Shown piece after piece: positions 19,601 through 27,487 of a stretch of DNA of 64,000 bases. The stretch is taken from contig NC_087065.1 in NCBI RefSeq assembly GCF_963678635.1, positions 33,229,679-33,293,678 on the forward strand, given 5' to 3'. The first letter of the stretch is position 1. Every line of letters starts with the position of its first letter. The notes below the pieces were generated by a model. It was not told the DNA's origin. It did no database searches and saw nothing but the letters and a program-made list of their open reading frames with translations. Origin of the DNA: Symsagittifera roscoffensis. Its lineage: Eukaryota > Xenacoelomorpha > Acoela > Convolutidae. A program made the position numbers and the translations under genes.

Positions 19601-22600
19601 CCGTCAAGTGTGGTTGTACGTTGCAATTCTTGGTGTCAGGCGTGAGTAATGTTACAGCGCATTTTCCGGGGGAGAGTGCGAGTTTGAGGGATTGAAAGTA
19701 GGACGTTAGGGAGTCGAGGTATGGCTGCAACTTAGCGGTGATGATATTGATCTTCGGCCCGCTGGCCCAGGGCGTCACGTCGTCTGCGTAGCTCACCACG
19801 TTGACACCCTCGGGAGGGGAGGGGAGGGAGCCAACGTAGGAGTTAAACAGAGTCGGTGATATGACTGAGCCTTGCGGAACACCTGTTCGGACAATTCTGG
19901 CGGGAGATGTCTCACCGCGGAACAGGGTGCGTGCTTGGCGGCCGGTCAGGTACCCTGAGAGCCAGCGAAGGGGGTAGTGAAGTTCTGCTCAATTTCTCCA
20001 GCAGGGTGCGGTGACATACCATATCAAAGGCCTTGGAAAGGTCTAATGTCACCAGTACCGTGCGGTCTGCCGGTTTCTTTTGGTTGAAACCGTCGGCGAC
20101 CGCGCTGGAGATTTCGAGCAGGGCAGTTGTGGTTGAATGGAGGGGGCGGAAGCCGTGTTGGTGTGGTTCTGGGGTCAGGTGGGATTGAAGTATTGGGAGG
20201 ATGCAGGCTTCCAAAATTTTGACAGCGGGGCAGAGTAACGAGACGGGGCGGTAGGAGGACCAGTCCTGGGGGGTTTTCCGGGCTTGAGTAGTGGTATGAC
20301 AATTGATTTTTTCCAGATGGCGGGGATTTGGGACTTTGCGAGGGAGCCATTGAAAACTTTGGTCAGCCAGGCGACGCCGTGCTGTCCGAGGTTTTTCAAA
20401 TGCAGTGCGTTTAGCCCATCGGGGCCGCACGCCTTCGAACTCTTGCACTTGCGGATCGCCTTGCTGACTTGGGACGGGGTCGTCTGTATGGGGGTTTCGA
20501 GGGAAAGTGACTACAATTTGCGTTTGATGACTCGGTTCTCTTTTGAGCTTTCGTGTTTGATTGGGGCCGTCAAATGCTTGTTGAAAAGTCTGGCTTGGTC
20601 CTTAGGTCGGGTGTATGTGCGTCCGTCAAACCTGATGGACGGGTTTGGCGGGTCGCGTTTTTTGCCGTCAATGGTACGAATGGTCCTCCAGAGTTTCTCT
20701 GGTTTTGTTTTGTGATCAAATGTCTGGAGGTATTCATGCCATCGGGCAGTTTGGGACTTCCTGAGGATCATCTCGATTTTGTTGTTGAGGAGTGGCAAGT
20801 CTGGGGATGTGGGGTTGTTTGTCCTCAGGGCATCGCGTTGGCTGATGAGCTTGGCCGCTTCTGGCGGTAGGCCTGGAGTGCTCGTTGGGCGACGGCCAGA
20901 CGGGATGTGGTGCTTGGCTACCTTGTTTACGATCTCGCGGAACAACCTTTCTCCTTTGTAGGGATCGGGCTGCTCCTCGAGAGACGCGAACGCAGCTTCT
21001 GTCTCCGTCTTGAAGCCGTCCCAGTCCGCGCGGAGGAAGTTTGTGAAGGTCTTGTTCGGGGCTGGAATTGTCAGGGGACTGGTTGATAGTCTGATGATGA
21101 CTGGCAGGTGGTCGGAGCTCAGCGTGGTTTCCGTCTCCCAGCTCAGTTTCGACAGGAGATCTTCTGAGGCAAGGGATACGTCAGGAGAGGTTGCCTGGCC
21201 CGAAGTTGGTATACGGGTCGCTGTGTGTGTGTTCAGCGCTCCAAAGCTCGATGCCTCAATTTCGTCGGCTAGGGTCTTTCCGCGCGAGTCCTGAATGGAC
21301 GAGCACCAAAGGGGGTCGTGTGCGTTGATGTCGCCCAGTATCAGGGAGCATCTAGTCTCGAGGAAAGGGGTCAACGAGGGGGTGAAGTTCGAGGGGCAGC
21401 TACTGCTGGGGGGGATGTACACGTTTCTTATTGTGAGCACCTCGTTTAGGAGTGGGATTTGAATCGATTGGTGTTCGAGGGGCTCGCCAGGAGGTTTGTT
21501 CTCGTCCACAGGGGTGAAAGGGATTGTGTGGTGCACGGTAACATAAGTCCTCCGCCGGCTCCGCTTCCTCGGTCTTTTCGGACTACAGTGTAGTCTTCAA
21601 AGACTGGGTCTTTCCCTTTGGCGGTGAGCTTTGTCTCCTGCAAGGCGGCCACTTTGATCTTACGGGTACGGAGAAAACGGCTCAGTTCTGTTCCGTATCC
21701 CATTGCAATTTAGTTGCAGGAACGTCAGTGGCTCTGCCTTCGGTTGTCGGGGTCGTGGATTTGGAGGTGGGATGGGAACTCGTTTGGTGGGGTGGGGTGG
21801 TGTAGTGGGGGTTGGAGGGTCGACAGTTTGGGTGGTTGCTTGGGAGGGTGTGGGTGCACTGAAAGGCGTGACTGGTGGACAGCCCGGGCAGACGTAGTCT
21901 CTGTGCCATTCGGCAACAGTCCGAAGGCCGCTGGTGAATCCAGGTTCCGCAGCAGTGGCACCATACGGTGGTGCCGCCTCCCCAGGTTTCAGTGCACACC
22001 GTGCAGGGGGATTTCAGTGTCTGTGGGCGTCTGGGTGGTCCAGGGTTTGGCTCGACGTCGGCTCTTAGTAGGAGGGTGCGGATCAGACTCATCGGCTTAG
22101 GCTGATCCGATAACAAAAACCCGGCCGAGGGTCCCACGCATGGGCGCCCGGTGAGAGGAGTTTGACGTTGGTCTGCTGGTAGCAGAGGTCGGGTCGTCGC
22201 TCCCGATCCAGAGAGTTTGCAACCGGAGTCCTCGTGGTCCTCTGGTTGTTGGTCCCACCGCAAAAAGGCTCTCTCCTTCCGGGACCATATTGTGTACTGA
22301 TACCGAAATGCGTAATTTTGAAAGTTTCAAAAATGGACTTAACGCAAAACCCTTGTGATTTTTCTGCTTAAGTAGTGGATTAGCTGAATATTTAAAGAAA
22401 AAAACTATCGATCTTTCAACTAAATTCTTTATCTCAGATTTGGCTGGGTAGTTTTCGAAAAAAAAAATAGAAAAAGATTTCGGGAATATTCTCGTATGCA
22501 GGGAGGATTTCCACACCCTGATTTTTAGATTGAATCCTTAGTATCGGCTTTAGCTAGTAGCTTTGGAGAACACTGATGCAATTTCTTCAAAAAAAAAACG

Positions 22601-23722
22601 GTTAAACCTTCAAAAAAATGGATTTTTCCCAAGTCCATATCGGCTTTTCTACAAACAAGTAAGGCGAAACAGTTTACACAGGAAAAATCTAAGCACGATG
22701 GTAGTTTGAATTAATTATCAACATCAGAGTCAGCAGGTTATTTTTTGAAGAAAAAAATTCCAAAAAAACGGGCAAAGTTTCAAAAAATAAACATTTTCTA
22801 AGGCCATATTTTTTCAAAACTCAGGGCATAGTCGCTTGCGCAATGAAGATTCGCATACCACGTTTTTCTTCCGGTTGAACTCTTATTTTCCGATTTGGCA
22901 GGGTAGTTTTTGAGATAAGTCAAAACATTATCCAAAATGTCAAAAATGGGCTTGTTTGAGGCCATAACTTTTTTCTTCCAACCAGTTTTTCCAATGACAC
23001 CATTGTTTTGAAAATTGGTTAAAAATTTTCCTAAGGTCGCAAAAAAAAACAAATTAACAAATCCCATACATTTTCATAACACCTGTTGTTTTCAAACAGG
23101 ACCTAACTTTAGCCAAAAATAAACCAGCACTATATGCTATTAAATTACCTATGCTTAAATATGATGAAATTGAAATATACCAAAATTGTCACTAATGAGC
23201 ACTTTTATTTGCGACTTAGGTTTAAAAAAAATTGCTCATGATAATACACTTCGCTTCGCTTGTGTAAACACTTGTGTCGCAAGCGTAGCACTGTTATCTG
23301 CATACCTCTGCATCTTGGGACTTCGCAATATCCACTAGAGTCCTTGCTGCGGGGTGAACAATCTGGAGCAGTTTGAGTATAGTTGCTCCGTCATTGGAGA
23401 TAGTTGACTTTCCCCTAGTGTCCACAATCAGCTTATCCATACCTCTAGGTCCAAGAGTAGTTCGAACAGAGTCAGCCACCACTTCACATGCGTTGATATT
23501 GCTGATTAGCTGCTGCTTGCCTTGCATGCTCTCAGTGCCATCCTTCATCAGAATTATAGGAGCGCTCTAAAAAACCATTCCATGTCAATCCGTTTTTTTT
23601 AAGACGAGACCTACTCCACATTGCATACAATGCCATTAGCAAATGTCAAAATTAAGCAAACTCAAACTAATACAAGAATCCACCGGCAGCAAATTATTAT
23701 GAGGCAAGTAACAAACCTGCAT
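13414..23722 (-). CDS. cct7: T-complex protein 1 subunit eta (CCT7), whole gene, 7 coding exons
   Basis: Subunit of the hetero-oligomeric cytosolic chaperonin TRiC/CCT, which folds actin, tubulin and other clients using ATP. Exons (minus strand): 23,722-23,717; 23,566-23,306; 17,384-17,259; 17,181-17,129; 15,170-14,541; 14,244-13,904; 13,646-13,414. They sum to 1,650 nt, a clean frame of 549 residues plus stop; human CCT7 is about 543. Group II chaperonin motifs: LGPRGMDK (residues 40-47), NDGATILK (60-67), GDGTTSVT (91-98), [35 protein letters not shown], and [15 protein letters not shown] in the C-terminal equatorial part. Subunit-specific CCT7 features are the [11 protein letters not shown] and [17 protein letters not shown] blocks. 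The six-base first exon (ATG CAG) is the least certain part. Intron 2 is about 5.9 kb because of transposon insertions. Confidence 0.95.
13904..14244 (-). CDS. cct7: CCT7 exon 6 (return to equatorial domain)
   Basis: Acceptor TTGCAG/GTACAA; donor GAAG/GTTGCA. Contains [47 protein letters not shown] and [17 protein letters not shown]. All are highly conserved in CCT subunits. Confidence 0.95.
14541..15170 (-). CDS. cct7: CCT7 exon 5 (intermediate and apical domains)
   Basis: Acceptor TTTGCAG/AGAGTT; donor AAAG/GTAAAA. Includes [48 protein letters not shown], the CCT7-type [13 protein letters not shown], and [18 protein letters not shown]. This is most of the substrate-facing apical domain. 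Confidence 0.95.
15171..17128. other. cct7: CCT7 intron 4
   Basis: About 2 kb, AT-rich. 15,345-15,675 is a dispersed repeat (begins near CAGGGGCGTATCCAG, ends near GTAATTCGCCCCTG, partly shared with 140-345). 16,437-16,545 is a perfect long palindrome listed separately. No gene seen. Confidence 0.6.
16437..16545. repeat. Perfect 51-bp inverted repeat with 7-nt spacer
   Basis: Left arm 16,437-16,487, spacer 16,488-16,494 (AAACAAG), right arm 16,495-16,545. I compared the arms base by base and found no mismatch. The arm begins ATTCTGGTTTTGTGC and ends TTTCATTCGC. In the CCT7 pre-mRNA it would form a 51-bp hairpin. No target duplication was recognised. Confidence 0.95.
17129..17181 (-). CDS. 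cct7: CCT7 exon 4
   Basis: A 53-nt exon with acceptor TTTTTTCAG/GCC and a consensus donor GC/GTAAGT. It encodes [18 protein letters not shown], with the last codon split to exon 5. Too short to appear as an open frame; placed by frame continuity and splice signals. Confidence 0.88.
17259..17384 (-). CDS. cct7: CCT7 exon 3 (GDGTTS ATPase motif)
   Basis: Acceptor CTACAG/GTCGGAG; donor AAATTG/GTATTT. Forty-two codons beginning [23 protein letters not shown] is the chaperonin nucleotide-binding/catalytic motif. Separated from exon 2 by about 5.9 kb. Confidence 0.93.
17417..18147. mobile_element. Tc1/mariner-type foldback element (731 bp) in CCT7 intron 2
   Basis: Begins CAGTGCTGATTTAAAT and ends with its reverse complement, flanked by TA on both sides (17,415-17,416 and 18,148-18,149). 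That is the Tc1/mariner target pattern, and CAGT is a usual terminus. The inverted arms are about 330 nt each and diverged by an estimated ten per cent or so (for example TTCTCAAATTGGG and CAGATTGAGCCCC versus their counterparts). Almost the whole element is therefore a hairpin. No transposase. Confidence 0.85.
18150..18646. other. CCT7 intron 2 segment between foldback element and LINE
   Basis: A 113-codon minus-strand ORF (18,500-18,159) is hydrophobic and cysteine-rich in its middle. It has no recognised family or supporting context, and I do not call it a gene. Confidence 0.4.
18693..20448 (-). pseudogene. LINE reverse transcriptase and C-terminal zinc motif
   Basis: Frame 20,448-19,912 contains [30 protein letters not shown] and [18 protein letters not shown] (first catalytic Asp). 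After a frameshift the sequence reads [15 protein letters not shown], then [11 protein letters not shown] (catalytic YADD, at the start of the 19,799-18,693 frame). The thumb region ([27 protein letters not shown]) follows, then [17 protein letters not shown]. Confidence 0.88.
20511..21703 (-). pseudogene. LINE apurinic-type endonuclease and linker
   Basis: Two overlapping frames. 21,703-21,446 has [20 protein letters not shown], which includes the catalytic glutamate. 21,536-20,511 has [37 protein letters not shown] and [12 protein letters not shown], the conserved asparagine/aspartate and SDH motifs of the EEP fold. It ends in a linker rich in Lys/Arg leading to the RT. A frameshift separates the two pieces. 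Confidence 0.85.
21682..22092 (-). pseudogene. LINE N-terminal region: 2A-like peptide plus PHD-like zinc finger
   Basis: Reads from ATG (22,092) as [19 protein letters not shown] and then a linker. A zinc-finger-like segment follows: CTVC, then WCHCC, H and a further C, spaced as in PHD fingers of LINE ORFs. A long proline/threonine-rich stretch comes next. It runs into a stop at 21,682; the endonuclease continues in another frame from about 21,700, indicating a frameshift. Confidence 0.8.
22036..22059 (-). other. 2A-like ribosome-skipping motif DVEPNPGP
   Basis: Fits the D-x-E-x-N-P-G-P consensus, preceded by a leucine-rich [10 protein letters not shown] as in many functional 2A sequences. 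It is only about 18 residues from the ATG. Skipping would release a tiny leader and start the main product with proline. Confidence 0.85.
22299..23305. other. cct7: CCT7 intron 2, 5' part
   Basis: AT-rich with repeated phrases such as GATTTGGCTGGGTAGTTTT (about 22,438) and GATTTGGCAGGGTAGTTTT (about 22,895). This suggests a diverged internal duplication or repeat. No coding potential recognised. Confidence 0.45.
23306..23566 (-). CDS. cct7: CCT7 exon 2 (equatorial domain, N-terminal)
   Basis: Acceptor TTTTTTAG/AGCGCT; donor GCAGAG/GTATGC. Eighty-seven codons including [18 protein letters not shown] and [17 protein letters not shown]. These are nucleotide-binding elements of the equatorial domain. 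Confidence 0.95.
23717..23722 (-). CDS. cct7: CCT7 exon 1 (Met-Gln), tentative
   Basis: ATGCAG followed by a donor-like GTTTGT. Splicing to the acceptor at 23,567-23,568 gives [15 protein letters not shown], matching the usual short Met-Gln start of CCT7 proteins. The alternative is the internal ATG in exon 2 (the M of ILMKDG), which would drop a conserved N-terminal strand. Confidence 0.6.
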
Positions 23723-23789
23723 CTTTGAACACGGTCACCAAAAACGTATCTGAAAAAAAATATCAGGCTAAATCAAAAGTATCATATTT

Positions 23790-25590
23790 TGAGAATGCGT
23801 TGAAATTGTAAATTCAAACAAACGTTTTCGCACAATTTTGTGCATTTTCAGGTTTTAAAAATCTAAACTATCTGTACAAAATGATCAAAGATCATAAACT
23901 TAAAAAACTTAACCAATCACAACTTCACAATTATTACTAAAATTATATAACAACTATTATGTAACAATTTCATTCATTTAGTGCCAAATTTCTGAGAATT
24001 CACCTTTGTGTTTTTACAATTCCGTTTTCTCGCTAATTTCATGCTAACAAGTAAGTTATTTCAATTTTTTTTTTGTTTTAGCCAAAATTTTTCGATTCTG
24101 GAACTATAGCGTCAGCTCCCTACTTCTAAACTCGTCGCGCGTGTTAATTGCCCGTCTCTCTTTCCTAATGTGCAGCGCCTCTTATGTAAGTAACTTAATG
24201 CTGCTGGACACCTGGTCGATTATCTTCCAATTAAACTCCAACTTACCACTATCACACTGCCGTGGTCAGAATTACAGACTGCATTCTCAGGCAGAAATCT
24301 CCACCTGAATAGCTCTAAATCCAAAGAAATGGTTATTTATTTCAGGAAATTTAGCATACCCGTTCCTCCAGTTTTCAACATAGAGCAGGTGTCAGAAGTC
24401 AGACTTCTTGGGATAACATTGGATTCACAGCTGACGTTCAAGTCACATGTAGAGAAAACTGCACGTTGTGCCACGTCAAATTTATTTTTACTGCTAAGAC
24501 TGAAACATCTTTGATACACCCAAGAAGAGCTGTCAGTTCTTTATTCGTCCCTAGTGCTTAGCAAACTTCTCAACGGTCTCTCAGTTTGGGACGGAACCAG
24601 ATGCGACATTTTGCAGAAGATCGATGATGTTCTCAAGAAAGGGCCGAAAATGGTGTATTATCAAAGAAGACACTCAAGTAAGACAGATTGTTCAAAAAAC
24701 CGACGAAAAACTGCTTCGTTCCATTATTACCCAGGCACAGAATCCCTTGTTTCAAAATATACCAAAAAGAACCGAGTACTCGAAGAATTTAAGGCCCAGA
24801 CTCCCTGCGACGTCTAAGAGTAAAACTGAGAAAAATTTGACTATAATTTTGAACCGTGCACTCCGTGAAACTACGACCCCTAACAGCTTGATTATAAATT
24901 TGCAAATTTGGTTGTTAAAAACCGAGTTTAAATACAAGTTCTTCTTCTTCATATATGCTGTCCAACTGGAGTATACTCTTTTCGGTGTTTCTCAATCCTT
25001 GTGGTGTGGTGAGCTGTTGGACCGTCTGGCCAACATAGATGGATTTGCACCCACGACATTCAAGTCTGTACACCACTTTTGATTTCAGTTCACTGGAAAA
25101 GAAGGATTGTAAAGAGGGCAAACAAATTTTCATACGTATCACCAATGCGCAGATACGAATTTTATCTGCGCATTGGTGATAATGCGCACTTTTTTTGCTA
25201 ATATCTGACTGTGGTTCCCCCGATATTGAACAATCAACATAGGTGGTGGTGAATCGCTGCAATAATCACAGGGCTTCTTTTTCTCAGCCATCTTTTTGTT
25301 TTCTTTTTGCCCTCCCTGATGATCTTTTCAAGGGCTTCTGATGTAACCCGCGATGACCAACTTTCCGGATATTGGTTATCCAACCACTCTTCACAGTTGA
25401 GTTTCATCGCTTTATCATAATCTTCTCATGTTGACGTACTGCGGAAAACCCGGTGAACAGTTCCTTCAATCACACTTCTTTTGTACTGAAGGGGGGCTCA
25501 ACTTCCTATTTTAATGTGGTACCTGTATATGTTGGTTTCTGAAACCATCCACAGTTAATTGTCCAGTTTTTGTCAATACTATTTTGTAAA
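23790..25590 (-). mobile_element. Penelope-like element copy A, 3' half (GIY-YIG end), interrupted by a LINE fragment
   Basis: Reverse complement of the 3' part of PLE copy B: RT thumb region (25,260-25,577), GIY-YIG nuclease (24,955-25,090 with KSKVVYRLEC and GCKSIYVGQT; continued at 24,110-24,265 with the EALHIEK region), and 3'UTR to about 23,790. It breaks exactly at ACTATTTTGTAAA (25,578-25,590). Copy A resumes at the equivalent point at 29,461, so this is the downstream half of one minus-strand element split by copy B. Its 3' end lies only about 70 bp from the CCT7 ATG. Confidence 0.85.
24266..24952 (+). mobile_element. 5'-truncated CR1/L2-like LINE fragment inserted in PLE copy A
   Basis: The frames read LHLNSSKSKEMVIYF, VRLLGITLDSQLTFKSHVEK, LLRLKHL and LSVLYSSLVLSKLLNGLSVW. 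A typical LINE RT C-terminus follows (KLLRSIITQAQNPLFQNIP, KTEKNLTIILNRALRE), broken by a stop and frameshifts, ending near a short TTC-rich tail. PLE sequence continues on either side (CACACTGCC before it, ATATGCTGTCCAAC after it), so this inserted after the PLE. Confidence 0.75.
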
Positions 25591-25868
25591 TGCGTTAAAA
25601 ATTTGTAAATCTGTTCTAAAAAATTTAGATGTAAAATTTTGAAACCCTACGGCGTTGAGCCAATTCTCAATAACAGTCTCTCCTACAAGGAGACGTAATT
25701 TTAAATTAATTTTTCCCTTGTTTTAGTGGAGAAATCTTTTTAGTTGAAAAACCTTTTTATATTTTACCATGTTAGAATTGAAATGGTCTACATTGTAGCA
25801 GCTAGCTCACTCTACCACAACCTGGAACAACTTAGCAACCCGGAAAAGAACAATTTCTACCCAAAATT

Positions 25869-26435
25869 TTGGCTATTCCGGGATTTTCTTTAAAACCGAA
25901 CACCACGAACCCACAGAAGAACCTCGCAAGCCTACTCTGCAGGGCACTTCTGGCAGAAAAACGTCAAGTGGTGGTGTGGCGCGACATCATCAATAATTCT
26001 ATCAACAGCCACCGCACAAACAATTTCAGAGCTTGCACTGCAGAGGAATTGACTGAAATCCTGAAGACACTGACAAATATCAGCGCAATTGTATACTGTC
26101 AGAGAAACGGTACACCGGATATCAGGAACCAGCTGATCAGCTCGGGTATTCTTGTCATTCCTATTACAAAGTGTCTCATTTCAAGGAGGAAGAGAAGAAC
26201 GGAGCTGGTCAACGAATATCAGGCACTGCACCATGACGTCCAGCTGGAGCTAAAGTCTTCGAGGATTGTGTTCGAACACCAAGACAACCTGCCAGCTGTC
26301 TTGTCCGAGCTTCGTTCAAACACGAAAAAGAAATCTCAATCGAGAAGGAGGGCGGAGAAAAAAAGACTGGTGAACATAGGCGAAGCAACTGTTGGTCGGA
26401 CTGACGAGGAGGCTTCAACGGAGAGGGTGAGTTAA
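25869..26435 (+). pseudogene. PLE copy B ORF1, conserved protein of unassigned function
   Basis: 188 codons, no ATG at this start; the frame upstream (from MLELKWSTL at about 25,770) is broken by a stop and a shift, in the same place as in copy A. Visible features: IPGFSLKPNTT, strand-like RQVVVWRDIINNSINSHR, ISAIVYCQRNGTPDIRNQL, GILVIPITKCLIS, a glutamine/histidine-containing middle, and a basic C-terminus (KKKSQSRRRAEKKR). The alternating hydrophobic strands and NN-S-H residues could suit a small hydrolase-like alpha/beta fold, but I cannot assign it. It is present in both PLE copies, so it belongs to the family. A GTGAGT follows the last codons; an intron is possible. Confidence 0.65.
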
Positions 26436-26481
26436 ACTTGTGTTATTTGAGTTGCTTTGTGTCACGTGAGGTTTATTCCTC

Positions 26482-27429
26482 GTGGCCTGCAAACCAATGA
26501 GCACAGTTGTACTCCCACCTCCATTCTTGATTTGGACTTTGAAAAACAAACTCATTTGGAAATTAGTCCGTGATTATGCGTCCAATTATGTTAAATTTAT
26601 CAACTGTCACCAACGTGTTAAATTTTTGAGAGTTTGTCTAGAAAACGACATTATACCTGATTTTTTGAGGTTCAGGGTACCGGAAAATGGGGTGTTTTCG
26701 AACCAAGCGGTAAACAGTTTTCAGACAAAACTTCTAAAAACGGAGATAAACAAGGCAAGGACAGATGAGAAAAACGTTGAAGTCAAACTAGAAAGGGCGA
26801 GAGGCGCAGTACAGAGGGGTGTAGATAAGAAATTTTGGCCTTCGGTAATTAAATATTTAAGTCTTAGGGGACAAAGACAAACAGCAACAGTCAAAGAGAC
26901 CCATCAGAAAAAGCTAATAAAACTATCAGAAAGGCAAGTCCGACCTCTAGGGAAGCAAGGTGAGTGTTCGGTAAGAGCTCTTGATGATGTTGAATTACCA
27001 AATTGGGTACATCAAGTGTTGGCATTAGGGCCAAAGCATCCTGTCAGGGATAAATTTAATGAGACACACTTTCTCGCCGAAATTGACATCTTTCTATCGG
27101 ATCTCAAAAACCGTAAATTCCCCGGGGAGGCCCTTTGTGAGATCGAAGCTGTGGCAAAAGCCTATGCTAAGAGGGTGAAACAAACACCATCTGACAAAGG
27201 CGTTGAGAAGGCCCGAAAGTATCTGAAGAGTAATGGATTAGTTGCGGTACCGTATGACAAAGGCGTGAGTTTTTGTGTAATGAGAAAGGACACCTACGAG
27301 AACAAGATGTTGGATACATTAGATTCAAATCAATTCAGCAAAAGTAAAAGAATAAGTGATGCGATTGTTTTGAAGATAGAAAGAGACATCAATAAGGAGT
27401 TGTTGGCTATGAGAAAAAAGATGAAATAA
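26482..27429 (+). CDS. PLE copy B reverse transcriptase, N-terminal part
   Basis: 315 codons upstream of the catalytic core. Penelope-type features include FINCHQRVKFLRVCLEN, a lysine-rich middle, the conserved-looking LPNWVHQVLALGPKHPV, and LVAVPYDKGVSFCVMRKDTYENKM, the RT1-type motif (usually PADKG...V) before the palm. It ends at a stop near 27,427. The core resumes about 30 nt later in another frame (EVYWGQPARLYGLVKVHK), so a small frameshift separates two halves of one protein. Confidence 0.8.
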   Translation: MACKPMSTVVLPPPFLIWTLKNKLIWKLVRDYASNYVKFINCHQRVKFLRVCLENDIIPDFLRFRVPENGVFSNQAVNSFQTKLLKTEINKARTDEKNVEVKLERARGAVQRGVDKKFWPSVIKYLSLRGQRQTATVKETHQKKLIKLSERQVRPLGKQGECSVRALDDVELPNWVHQVLALGPKHPVRDKFNETHFLAEIDIFLSDLKNRKFPGEALCEIEAVAKAYAKRVKQTPSDKGVEKARKYLKSNGLVAVPYDKGVSFCVMRKDTYENKMLDTLDSNQFSKSKRISDAIVLKIERDINKELLAMRKKMK

Positions 27430-27487
27430 GTGAGAGTCTCTAAACGAGGATGAGGTCTACTGGGGGCAGCCCGCCAGGCTTTATGGG

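Larger units (their letters stand above)
18647..22298 (-). mobile_element. LINE (APE-endonuclease/RT) with N-terminal 2A-like peptide, with target duplications
   Basis: The element is 18,660-22,285 on the minus strand, flanked by a perfect 13-bp target duplication CATATTGTGTACT (18,647-18,659 and 22,286-22,298). At 3.6 kb with an apparently complete 5' end it looks full length. Order on the minus strand: about 190-nt 5'UTR; ATG at 22,092; 2A-like motif; PHD-like zinc finger; apurinic-type endonuclease ([23 protein letters not shown]); RT ([27 protein letters not shown]); C-terminal zinc motif CPLC-7-H-4-C; 3' end in AACAACAAAAAA. A few frameshifts (about 21.70, 21.55, 20.5 and 19.9 kb) break the reading frame. 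Clade (Jockey/CR1/L2-like) is not resolved. It lies in CCT7 intron 2 in the same orientation as the gene. Confidence 0.92.

Noticed and set aside
18961-22100. Several plus-strand ORFs of 100-140 codons across the LINE
   Set aside because: They are antisense to well-supported LINE endonuclease/RT frames in GC-rich coding sequence and lack any recognisable motif.
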